64,000 nucleotides of DNA, from assembly GCF_003171675.1 (NCBI RefSeq), contig NZ_QFZQ01000008.1:168638-232637 (forward strand), in the 5' to 3' direction. Below are positions 54,148 to 62,172 of the stretch, in pieces. Within the stretch, counting starts at the first letter, position 1; every line of letters begins with the position of its first letter. The notes beneath the pieces were generated by a model. The model did not search any database, was not told the DNA's origin, and saw only the letters and a program-made list of their open reading frames with translations. Made by a program: the position numbers and the translations under genes. This stretch comes from Reichenbachiella versicolor. GTDB lineage: Bacteria > Bacteroidota > Bacteroidia > Cytophagales > Cyclobacteriaceae.

Positions 54148-55074
54148 ATGTCTATAAGGAGCCAATTCAACGAACAGTTAGAAGCCTACATTAGTGGAGA
54201 AATGAAGGGTGCAGACAGACTTGTCTTCGAAGGGCATGTGGAGAGCAATCCTATTCTCAAAGCAGAGTTTGATTATCAAATGGATATCATTGAGAGCTTA
54301 AAGTCGCGACGTAAGTCGGAACTCAAGACTAGATTGAGCAACATATCTGTTGAGCCTACACTTATAGGGGCTTTTCTTCAAAGTAGTTTAGTTAAGCCAG
54401 TTATTTATGGCTTGACATCTTTAACGCTTGTTACCGGAACATATTTATTTTATAATACAAAGGCTGCAACTAATATCCATCTGAAAGCTGTTGAAGGAAA
54501 GATGGAGTACTTGACAGCTAGTAATATCAATATAGACTTCAAAGAAAAAATAGACTTTGTCTATAACCCTTCTCCTGTCAAGAATGATATTGAGTATTCA
54601 GCTATTGCATCGATGGCTGTTGATATAAAGAATGTTCCCACTAAAGAAGAAAAAGAAGTGCTGAATCAGATAGATGCACCTCAAGCTTTAGTATTTGAGA
54701 TTCCAAACATGGAAACTGAGCAAGAAGAAGATTTTAATGCACCTAATCTAGGAATAGAATCAACAGAGAAAGTAGAGACAGAAACAGTAGTTACAGTTCC
54801 TGAAAAAATTAGTATCAATCAAGTAAATTCAAGAAAGTACCATTTTCACTATAGAATTGAAGACAACAGACTTTTTCTATATGGTAAATTTGATGAGTCA
54901 CCATATGAGATTATAGAAGTAAACGGGCGCTATGACAAGAAGATTTACTTCTATTATAATGGAGACTTTTTTCATTTGAGGAAAGGAGCTACAGACATTA
55001 CTAAACTTTCCAGAATCAATGATACCCATATGATTCAAAGGCTCGATTTGCTCAAATCCAATTACAATAACTAA
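54148..55074 (+). CDS. single-pass membrane protein, putative anti-sigma-like partner
   Basis: 308 residues. The N-terminal ~60 residues (EAYISGEMKGADRLVFEGHVESNPILKAEFDYQ) have the pattern of Bacteroidota anti-sigma N-terminal domains without zinc ligands. TM helix near 75-97 (VIYGLTSLTLVTGTYLF), then a long periplasmic part ending in a beta domain (HFHYRIEDNRLFLYGKFDES). Position right behind an ECF sigma gene supports a role in controlling it. Confidence 0.65.
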   Translation: MSIRSQFNEQLEAYISGEMKGADRLVFEGHVESNPILKAEFDYQMDIIESLKSRRKSELKTRLSNISVEPTLIGAFLQSSLVKPVIYGLTSLTLVTGTYLFYNTKAATNIHLKAVEGKMEYLTASNINIDFKEKIDFVYNPSPVKNDIEYSAIASMAVDIKNVPTKEEKEVLNQIDAPQALVFEIPNMETEQEEDFNAPNLGIESTEKVETETVVTVPEKISINQVNSRKYHFHYRIEDNRLFLYGKFDESPYEIIEVNGRYDKKIYFYYNGDFFHLRKGATDITKLSRINDTHMIQRLDLLKSNYNN

Positions 55075-55091
55075 GGAAAATTAAAAGAATT

Positions 55092-55120
55092 AAAAAGACT
55101 TGTTTCTAGCAAGCCTTTTT
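55092..55120 (+). terminator. terminator after the sigma/anti-sigma-like pair
   Basis: AAAAAG-a-CTTG and CAAG-c-CTTTTT with 7-nt loop and T-run. Confidence 0.7.
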
Positions 55121-55241
55121 GCTGTTAGAGGAATTTTTCTAAAAAGGTCTAGTACTAAAAATTTTTTGTCTATTAGATGGAAGGGGAATAGCTATTCGCT
55201 ATTTTCATAATTAAACCATTAACAACTACTTTTGACAAATC

Positions 55242-56135
55242 ATGTCCAGAGAGAAGAGAATCAAAAAGAAAAAGCTAGGTAGTTATCCATTCGTTAGCGT
55301 GGTGTTCAGTGTGACTTTAGCTCTTTTCGTCATGGGACTATTTGGTATACTCCTACTTCTAACCAACAACTTGTCAAAGATTATTCAGGAGAATGTCGAG
55401 GTTCAAGTATTTCTCAATAAGAATCTGAGTACAAACGAAAGGACGAAAATTATAAAAACACTTTCCGTTAAAGATTATGTAGTCAGAAAAGACGGAGAAG
55501 CTCAAGTACAACTCATCACCAAAGAGCAAGCAGCCAAGCAATTTGCAAAAGAGACAGGTGAAGATTTTGTGGCTTTCTTGGGAGATAACCCTCTTCGAGA
55601 TGTAGTTACAGTTAAGATAAGTCCTGAATTTCATCAGGAAGAAAATTTGTCAGAAATAAAAAAAGAGATACAGTTCATTCGAGGTGTATATGAAGTATCG
55701 TATATGCAGACCTTGATTAATAGTATCAATAAAAATGTGCAAAAGATTGGTCTTGTGCTCGTTGGTTTTGCCATTTTACTCCTGTTGATTGTTGTGATTT
55801 TGATTCATAATACTATCAAATTAGCACTCTTTTCACAGAGGTTCTTAATTAGGAGTATGCAGCTTGTAGGTGCTACTGCTAGGTTTATTCGCAGTCCATT
55901 TTTAAATAGAGCAATAGGTTTTGGATTAATTGCTGGATTTATTTCAATAGTTCTGTTAGCCGGGGTAATCCACTATGCCGATGCACAAATCGAAGGACTG
56001 TTAAGCTTAGTTAAATTAGAGCAATTAGGCATTCTAAGTGCTACCTTGCTAGTTATTGGTGCAATGGTTGGATTCTTCAGTACTTTTGCGGCAATGAAAA
56101 AGTATATGAAGATGTCTCTTGATGAATTATATTAA
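55242..56135 (+). CDS. ftsX: cell division protein FtsX
   Basis: 297 residues, four TM helices: one at about 25-45, then an extracytoplasmic domain, then three at about 170-195, 222-245 and 262-285. FVSVVFSVTLALFVMGLFGILLL, IQENVEVQVFLNK and the C-terminal MKKYMKMSLDELY match FtsX. With FtsE it activates septal peptidoglycan hydrolases; ftsE is not adjacent, as usual in this phylum. Starts the ftsX-DUF3098-uppP-truB-ribF-gldC operon, in which neighbouring genes overlap. Confidence 0.93.
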   Translation: MSREKRIKKKKLGSYPFVSVVFSVTLALFVMGLFGILLLLTNNLSKIIQENVEVQVFLNKNLSTNERTKIIKTLSVKDYVVRKDGEAQVQLITKEQAAKQFAKETGEDFVAFLGDNPLRDVVTVKISPEFHQEENLSEIKKEIQFIRGVYEVSYMQTLINSINKNVQKIGLVLVGFAILLLLIVVILIHNTIKLALFSQRFLIRSMQLVGATARFIRSPFLNRAIGFGLIAGFISIVLLAGVIHYADAQIEGLLSLVKLEQLGILSATLLVIGAMVGFFSTFAAMKKYMKMSLDELY

Positions 56136-56352
56136 TGATATGAACGACAAAGAAAAATTGGCCTTTGGCAAAACGAACTATATGCTTATGATAGCAGGTG
56201 TAGTTACTATTATAGTAGGCTTTTTTATTATGACATTGGATAGTGATGACTACGGTTTTGGGTTTATGGGATTGACCTTGGGACCAATCGTAGTTATGAT
56301 AGGGTTTATTATTGAATTCTTTGCGATACTTCTCAAGCCGAAATCTAGATGA
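56119..56352 (+). CDS. DUF3098 membrane protein
   Basis: 77 residues with two TM helices. FGKTNYMLMIAGVVTIIVGFFIM and DYGFGFMGLTLGPIVVMIGFIIEFFAI match DUF3098. Overlaps ftsX by 17 nt and uppP by 4 nt. Conserved in this position in Bacteroidota; function unknown. Confidence 0.85.
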   Translation: MMNYINDMNDKEKLAFGKTNYMLMIAGVVTIIVGFFIMTLDSDDYGFGFMGLTLGPIVVMIGFIIEFFAILLKPKSR

Positions 56353-57146
56353 GTTTTATAGAAGCCTTGATCCTTGGAATCATACAAGGACTTACGGAAT
56401 TCTTACCAGTCAGCAGTAGCGGTCACCTAGAATTAGGTTCTGTCCTGCTTGGTATTCAGTCTGAAGACAATCTATTATTTGCTATTCTATTGCATGGCGC
56501 AACAGCCCTCAGTACGATAATAGTTTTCAGAAAGGACATTGGAGATATTTTCAAGGGTTTATTAGAATTCAAGTGGAACGAATCATGGCAATATGCCACT
56601 ATGATCGTAGTGTCTATGATACCAGTTGGAGTAGTAGGCGTTTTTTTTGAAGATCAAGTAGAAGCATTTTTTGGAGGGAAAGTCATCTTGGTAGGATGTA
56701 ATTTGTTGTTTACCGCTGTGCTTCTTTCAATAACTTATTATAGTAAGAAGAATGAAGGTGATGTGAGTTTTTTTAAAGCATTCATCATCGGTATAGCCCA
56801 GACCATAGCTATTTTACCTGGAGTATCGAGATCAGGTGCGACCATATCTACAGCATTGATATTAGGAGTAGATAAAGCAAAAGCTGCTAAGTTTTCTTTT
56901 TTGATGGTACTTCCACCGATTCTCGGAGCGATGCTTTTGAAGACTAAAGATGTCATAGAAGCACCTGAAGTGATTCAAAACTTATCAGTCATGAATTTGG
57001 TAGTCGGTTTTGTAGCCGCATTTATATCAGGGTTATTAGCTTGTCAATGGATGATTAGCATCGTTAAGAAAGGTAAGCTTATCTATTTTGCGGTTTACTG
57101 TGGTTTAGTCGGTGCTTTGGCTATCATTTTAGGGTTGGTATTGTGA
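56349..57146 (+). CDS. uppP: undecaprenyl-diphosphate phosphatase
   Basis: 265 residues, about eight TM helices. Active-site boxes IQGLTEFLPVSSSGHLEL and PGVSRSGATIST are intact. Recycles undecaprenyl pyrophosphate, the carrier for peptidoglycan and O-antigen. Overlaps both neighbours by 4 nt. Confidence 0.96.
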   Translation: MSFIEALILGIIQGLTEFLPVSSSGHLELGSVLLGIQSEDNLLFAILLHGATALSTIIVFRKDIGDIFKGLLEFKWNESWQYATMIVVSMIPVGVVGVFFEDQVEAFFGGKVILVGCNLLFTAVLLSITYYSKKNEGDVSFFKAFIIGIAQTIAILPGVSRSGATISTALILGVDKAKAAKFSFLMVLPPILGAMLLKTKDVIEAPEVIQNLSVMNLVVGFVAAFISGLLACQWMISIVKKGKLIYFAVYCGLVGALAIILGLVL

Positions 57147-57832
57147 TAGACATTTCTAGAGATTCCTTAGATTTTGAGAAGGGAGAGGTTTTTTTGTTAG
57201 ATAAGCCTTATGAGTGGACATCATTTGATGTTGTGAAAAAAGTTCGCGGTACACTCAGAATCAAAAAAGTAGGACATGCCGGTACTTTAGATCCATTAGC
57301 GACAGGTTTACTCATAGTTTGTGCAGGTAAGGCCACTAAAAAAATTGATGAATTTCAAGGTAAGCCTAAGTCCTATACTGGAACATTAGTCTTAGGTAAA
57401 ACAACTCCTTCTATAGATCTTGAAACAGAGTTTGATTCGGAATCAGATTATTCTCAAGTCACATTAGAACAAATAAAAAAAGCCGCTCAAGAACTGTCTG
57501 GACCGCAGATGCAAGTCCCACCTGAATACAGTGCTATTAAAGTAGATGGTCAGAGAGCCTATAAAATGGCTCGTAGAAAAGAAGATGTAAAACTTGACCC
57601 TCGTCCTGTCATAGTAGACAAGTTTGAAATCACGGAAATTAACTTGCCAGAAGTCAAGTTTGAAATCGATTGCTCCAAAGGGACTTATATAAGAAGCTTA
57701 GTGAGAGATATAGGGAGAAAACTGGGATGTGGAGCATATATGTCTGAGCTAAGACGAACTGCGATAGGTGAACATAAAATAGACGACGCATATAATCTAG
57801 AAGAATTCATAGCGAAATTGAAAAGCGACTAG
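57143..57832 (+). CDS. truB: tRNA pseudouridine-55 synthase
   Basis: 229 residues from GTG 57143, which overlaps uppP. FLLDKPYEWTSFDVVKKVR, then HAGTLDPLATGLLIVC with catalytic D50, PPEYSAIKVDGQRAYKMAR and GTYIRSLVRDIG. Forms pseudouridine 55 in the T-loop of tRNAs. The usual C-terminal PUA domain is lacking, as is common in Bacteroidota. Confidence 0.95.
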   Translation: MIDISRDSLDFEKGEVFLLDKPYEWTSFDVVKKVRGTLRIKKVGHAGTLDPLATGLLIVCAGKATKKIDEFQGKPKSYTGTLVLGKTTPSIDLETEFDSESDYSQVTLEQIKKAAQELSGPQMQVPPEYSAIKVDGQRAYKMARRKEDVKLDPRPVIVDKFEITEINLPEVKFEIDCSKGTYIRSLVRDIGRKLGCGAYMSELRRTAIGEHKIDDAYNLEEFIAKLKSD

Positions 57833-57840
57833 ATTTGCGG

Positions 57841-57913
57841 CCAAATTAAGTTCCTCAGCTCAAGACCAAGAGGTGAGGAATCAACCCAAATGGCTACTGC
57901 CCTACGATTAAAA
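57841..57913 (+). other. structured element, copy A (upstream of ribF)
   Basis: Between truB stop and ribF start. TTCCTCA (57851-57857) pairs with TGAGGAA (57874-57880); then come AACCCAAA, a GGC-TACT-GCC mini-hairpin and GATTAAA just before the ribF start. The same blocks in the same order occur at 63770-63827. Likely a structured RNA or dispersed repeat; see findings. Confidence 0.5.
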
Positions 57914-57918
57914 GAGAG

Positions 57919-58881
57919 ATGAAGATCATTTATGGCATTGAGGATATTCCTAGTATAGAAGGGGCTGTAGTGACCAGTGGCACTTTTGATGGAGTACATT
58001 TTGGTCATCAGAAGATTCTCAGACAAGTAGTAGAACATGCCAAGAAGTCTAATGGCAAAAGTGTGGTCCTTACCTTTTGGCCACACCCACGATTCGTATT
58101 ATCAGATGGGAAGTCGGATTTGAAACTTCTCTCCACTTTTGATGAAAAAGCTCAGTTACTTGAGCAAGTTGGAATCGATTATTTAATACAGATCAATTTC
58201 ACTAAAGAATTTTCCCAATTATCATCCGAAGAGTTTATTCAAGGGATCTTAGTAGACAAAATAGGGACTAAAGAATTGGTAATAGGGTATGATCATCGAT
58301 TTGGTAAAAACAGAACTGGAGGATTTGATTATCTAAAAGAAAATAGTGGTAACTATGGTTTCAATGTCGAAGAAATCAAGCGTCAAGATATTGATCATGT
58401 AGGTGTTAGTTCTACGAAGGTAAGAGAGGCATTATTATTTGGAGCAGTTGATCATGCTAACCACTATTTAGGTCGAAATTATTCGTTAACAGGTAAAGTG
58501 GTTGAAGGTCAAAAGGTTGGGAAAAGTATAGGTTTTCCAACTGCCAATATTGAAATAAAGGAAACCTATAAGCTTGTTCCTAAAGATGGTGTGTATGCAG
58601 TCAATGTTGAAGTAGCTGGACAGGTGTGGGAAGGCATGTTGAATATTGGCGAAAGACCGACTATTGAAGGAGCAGGTAGGTCTATAGAAGTGAATATTTT
58701 TGATATGGATCAAGATATTTATAATGAAGAAATTAAAGTGAGCTTTATCAAGCGGATCAGAGATGAAAAGAAGTTTGAGGGAGTTGAGTTATTAAAAGCT
58801 CAATTAAAGGATGATCTGGATTCAGCTAAAGAAATTTTGAAAAACCAAAAAAAGAGGGAAGGTGAGAAAATCAAAAATTAA
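57919..58881 (+). CDS. ribF: bifunctional riboflavin kinase/FAD synthetase
   Basis: 320 residues. N-terminal FAD synthetase domain: TSGTFDGVHFGHQKILRQV (adenylyl-binding), SSTKVREALLFG. C-terminal flavokinase: VVEGQKVGKSIGFPTANIE and DGVYAVNVEV, followed by NIGERPTIEG. Makes FMN and FAD from riboflavin. The gap to truB (86 nt) carries a hairpin element. The 3' end overlaps gldC by 20 nt. Confidence 0.95.
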   Translation: MKIIYGIEDIPSIEGAVVTSGTFDGVHFGHQKILRQVVEHAKKSNGKSVVLTFWPHPRFVLSDGKSDLKLLSTFDEKAQLLEQVGIDYLIQINFTKEFSQLSSEEFIQGILVDKIGTKELVIGYDHRFGKNRTGGFDYLKENSGNYGFNVEEIKRQDIDHVGVSSTKVREALLFGAVDHANHYLGRNYSLTGKVVEGQKVGKSIGFPTANIEIKETYKLVPKDGVYAVNVEVAGQVWEGMLNIGERPTIEGAGRSIEVNIFDMDQDIYNEEIKVSFIKRIRDEKKFEGVELLKAQLKDDLDSAKEILKNQKKREGEKIKN

Positions 58882-59188
58882 TGTTGAGGTTGAATTAGAC
58901 GACCAAAATATACCTGAAAAGATCACATGGTCAGCCGAGGACAATCAAGGAGGTAAGGAGATGGAAGCCAAGGCGATTTCTTTATCATTTTGGGATGGTG
59001 AAAAATCTGAGGCGTTGAATCTTGATCTTTGGATCAAAGAAATGGATGTAGTAGAGATGAAGAAATTTTATGTTAATCTCTTGGGGACTGCATCTAATAC
59101 ACTTTTGAATGCCACGGGTGACGAATTTATGTCTACAGAAATTGCCAACATGTGTGAGAAATTTGTTGAGTATCTGAAAAAACAATAA
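58862..59188 (+). CDS. gldC: gliding motility-associated protein GldC
   Basis: 108 residues from GTG 58862 (overlapping ribF). INVEVELDDQNIPEKITWSAEDN, EAKAISLSFWDGEKSEALNLDLWIKEMDVVEMKKFYVNLL, then a helical end match GldC (NVPEKLxW, LWTKDMxVDEMKKF). GldC has an accessory role in Bacteroidota gliding/T9SS function. gldB, its usual partner in Flavobacteria, is not seen nearby. Cytosolic, no signal peptide. Confidence 0.85.
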   Translation: MRKSKINVEVELDDQNIPEKITWSAEDNQGGKEMEAKAISLSFWDGEKSEALNLDLWIKEMDVVEMKKFYVNLLGTASNTLLNATGDEFMSTEIANMCEKFVEYLKKQ

Positions 59189-59209
59189 GAATACTATTTA
59201 TTCTAGGAT

Positions 59210-59246
59210 AAAAAAGGCTTGAAGTACTACTTTAAGCCTTTTTTTT
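59210..59246 (+). terminator. terminator of the ftsX-gldC operon
   Basis: Arms AAAAAAGGCTT/AAGCCTTTTTT (59210-59220 and 59234-59244) plus inner AGT/ACT, followed by T-run. Confidence 0.8.
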
Positions 59247-59323
59247 ATTAATTTCTAATACTTTAATAAAAACTAATACGGCCTAAAAGTCACAGGTCGT
59301 TTAATTCTATTAATTCAAACTAT

Positions 59324-62161
59324 ATGATGATACGATTAACTAAGCAGTTCGCTCTGAGTATTTTATGCTTGGTGATGTTGGGCTATAGTGCCGTCGCTCA
59401 GACAAGCATTTCTGGTAGTGTAGTCGATGGCCAATCTAACGCACCTTTATTGGGAGTAAGTATCCTAGTCAAGGGAAAAGTAATCGGAACGATATCCGAT
59501 ACACAAGGTAATTTCAGTCTTGATATTTCTTCCGCCCCTCCTTTGACATTGGTATTCTCTATGGTAGGTTATACTACTGTAGAATTAGATGTCAATCAGG
59601 CCAATATTCAAGGTCTAGAAGTGATGATGGAAGAGAGTGCGATTATGGGACAGGAAGTGGTAGTTTCAGCATCCAAATTTGAAGAATCTGTGATGGAGTC
59701 CCCCGTTTCTGTAGAAAAAATGGATGTCCTATCCATAAGGGAGACAGCTGCTCCAAGTTTCTATGATGCTATGCAAAACTTTAAAGGTGTAGACCTTAGT
59801 GCGCAGAGTATGACCTTCAAGTCTATTAACATTCGTGGGTTTGGTGCAAATGGTAACGTAAGGTTGGTACAGACCATAGACGGAATAGACAATGTTGCCC
59901 CTGGTCTCAACTTTGCGGTAGGGAATATTGTCGGTATCAACGATCTAGATCTAGAAAGTGCAGAACTTCTACCTGGAGCCTCTTCTGCGCTGTATGGTCC
60001 CAATGCCCTAAATGGAGCATTGGTCATGAGATCAAAAAGCCCATTTGATTATCAAGGTTTAAGTGCATACACCAAACTGGGAGTCAATCATGTGGATGGT
60101 GAAGATGATGACCCTGCATTATATCAGGATTACGGAATCAGATACGCTAAGGCTTTTAATAACAAATTGGCAGTCAAAGTAACAGCCTCATATTTGACAG
60201 CACAGGATTTCAGAGGAGTTGATGAAAGAGATAAAAGTTCAGTTTGGCCGAATAGAGGAGATGGACAGGGCTATGTGGTCGAGACTCAGGGTAGAAATAG
60301 AGAAAGCAACCGCGCTTATGAGGGAGTCAATGTATATGGTGATCCTACCATTGGTTTAGAATCATTAGGTCACTATGGATCAAGAGGCCAATTCTCTCCA
60401 ACAGGATTTACTGAAAGCTCATTTGTGGATAATACCATATCAAGTGTGAAGCTAGGTGGAGCGTTGCATTACCGAGTCAATGATGACATGGAAGTCATCG
60501 GTCAATTTAACTGGGGTAATGGTTCTACAGTATATACAGCCAATGACAGATTCGTTTTGGATGGGTTCTCTATATGGACAGGAAAACTTGAAGTAAAAGG
60601 GACAAATTATTATGGTCGTGCTTATATGACTCAAGAAGCTTCAGGAGATTCTTACGCAGCCAATACAGTTGCATCATTGATTAACGTCGAAAACTATGTT
60701 CCAGACTATGTAGGTGCTTTTCAAGCAGGCAGAGACAATGGTTTAAGTTATGAAGCTGCTCATGCACAAGCTAGAGCCTATGCAGATGGAAGACAAGAAG
60801 CTTATGCACCAGGAACCGCAGTATTTCAACAGAAGTTTGACTCATTGAATAGTCTATCCATTAAAGATGGCGGTTCAAAATTCAAGGATAACTCTAACCT
60901 AATTCACGCAGAAGGGGGATATAGTTTTTCGGATTTGGTTGATTGGGCAGAGGTTCAAGTGGGAGCCAATTTTAGAAGATACAATCTAAATTCTGAAGGT
61001 ACGCTATTCGCATTGGAGGATAATGGAGATGAACAATCTTATAATGAGTATGGAGGATATGTTCAGGTCACTAAAAGATTTTTAGACGATCGACTGAAAG
61101 TTCAAGCATCAGGAAGATATGACAAGAATGATAATTTTGATGGGCAGTTTTCTCCAAGAGTATCAGTAGTAGGAACGGTAGCTAAGGATCATAATTTTAG
61201 AGGGTCATTCCAAAGAGGGTTCAGAATCCCAACAGCACAAGATCAGTTCATTGACTTAGACGTAGCAGTGAGAAGACTAGTAGGTAGTAACCAGTTGCTA
61301 ATCGATAGATATGGCTTTTTAAATTCTCAGTCTTTGGTTTATTCTACAGCTAGTATAGTAGCTGCTCAAGCAAACAATGACGCGTCGCTATTAGAGACAT
61401 CTGATAAAATCGCCAAAGGACTTACGACAGAGAAGGTCAACACATTTGAATTGGGATATAGAGGACTATATTTAGATAACAAGTTGATGTTAGATGGATA
61501 TTACTACCATAGTTTTTATCAAGACTTTATCGGAGAAATTTTGTTTCAGCAAGTTGTATCAGTTGACCCTGCACAATCAGAAGCTAGTATAAGAGAAAAT
61601 GGTTACAACACACCTGAGAATTTTGATGCAAGCTCAGATGAAGGCAAGTCTGATATAGCAAGCGGCAATCTACCAACAGGAACAGCTTTACAAGAATTTG
61701 GCTTTGATGTCAATGCTGATGGTACAGTAGAATCCCATGGCTGGGGTATTGAAGCTGCCTATTTCTTGACAGGAGGATATAGAGTCGGAGGTAATGTCTC
61801 TTATGACAATCTTCTAGATGCCAAAGACCTCGAAAGCCAAGGGTTCAGAGCTCAGTACAATACACCGAAGTACAAATTCAATGTCTCATTGAGTAATAGA
61901 GAGGTAGTAGATAATCTAGGTTTCAATTTGACTTGGAGATGGCAACAAGCATTCTACTGGGAATCATCCTACGGAAATGGAGTTATTCCTGAGTTTGGGA
62001 CATTAGATGCTCAGATTAGTTATAAGCTTTCAAATATTAAGTCGATCGTTAAACTAGGCGGTAGCAATGTACTCAATAAGAGATACACCACTGGTTTTGG
62101 TAATCCAAATATGGGAGCTCTGTATTATGTGTCGATCACGTTTGACGAATTCTTAAACTAA
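59324..62161 (+). CDS. TonB-dependent outer-membrane receptor with CarboxypepD-like domain
   Basis: 945 residues. Signal peptide ending YSAVAQ; residues ~27-110 are the CarboxypepD_reg-like domain (TSISGSVVDGQSNAPLLGVSILVKGKVIGTISDTQGNFSLDI); plug about 125-240 (SFYDAMQNFKGVDLSAQSMTFKSINIRGFG, LLPGASSALYGPNALNGALVM); the rest is a 22-strand barrel with KLGGSNVLNKRYTTGFGNPNMGALYYVSITFDEF at the C-terminus. It is TonB-dependent, so the state of the TonB at 8996 matters if that is its partner. Coupled to the following SGNH lipoprotein (stop and next frame overlap). The ligand may be lipid-like by that partner. Confidence 0.9.
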   Translation: MMIRLTKQFALSILCLVMLGYSAVAQTSISGSVVDGQSNAPLLGVSILVKGKVIGTISDTQGNFSLDISSAPPLTLVFSMVGYTTVELDVNQANIQGLEVMMEESAIMGQEVVVSASKFEESVMESPVSVEKMDVLSIRETAAPSFYDAMQNFKGVDLSAQSMTFKSINIRGFGANGNVRLVQTIDGIDNVAPGLNFAVGNIVGINDLDLESAELLPGASSALYGPNALNGALVMRSKSPFDYQGLSAYTKLGVNHVDGEDDDPALYQDYGIRYAKAFNNKLAVKVTASYLTAQDFRGVDERDKSSVWPNRGDGQGYVVETQGRNRESNRAYEGVNVYGDPTIGLESLGHYGSRGQFSPTGFTESSFVDNTISSVKLGGALHYRVNDDMEVIGQFNWGNGSTVYTANDRFVLDGFSIWTGKLEVKGTNYYGRAYMTQEASGDSYAANTVASLINVENYVPDYVGAFQAGRDNGLSYEAAHAQARAYADGRQEAYAPGTAVFQQKFDSLNSLSIKDGGSKFKDNSNLIHAEGGYSFSDLVDWAEVQVGANFRRYNLNSEGTLFALEDNGDEQSYNEYGGYVQVTKRFLDDRLKVQASGRYDKNDNFDGQFSPRVSVVGTVAKDHNFRGSFQRGFRIPTAQDQFIDLDVAVRRLVGSNQLLIDRYGFLNSQSLVYSTASIVAAQANNDASLLETSDKIAKGLTTEKVNTFELGYRGLYLDNKLMLDGYYYHSFYQDFIGEILFQQVVSVDPAQSEASIRENGYNTPENFDASSDEGKSDIASGNLPTGTALQEFGFDVNADGTVESHGWGIEAAYFLTGGYRVGGNVSYDNLLDAKDLESQGFRAQYNTPKYKFNVSLSNREVVDNLGFNLTWRWQQAFYWESSYGNGVIPEFGTLDAQISYKLSNIKSIVKLGGSNVLNKRYTTGFGNPNMGALYYVSITFDEFLN

Positions 62162-62172
62162 TGATATCAAAA

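Noticed and set aside
57833..57918. FMN riboswitch before ribF
   Set aside because: The 86-nt gap is too short and lacks the conserved FMN aptamer blocks; the element there also occurs at 63.77 kb away from flavin genes.
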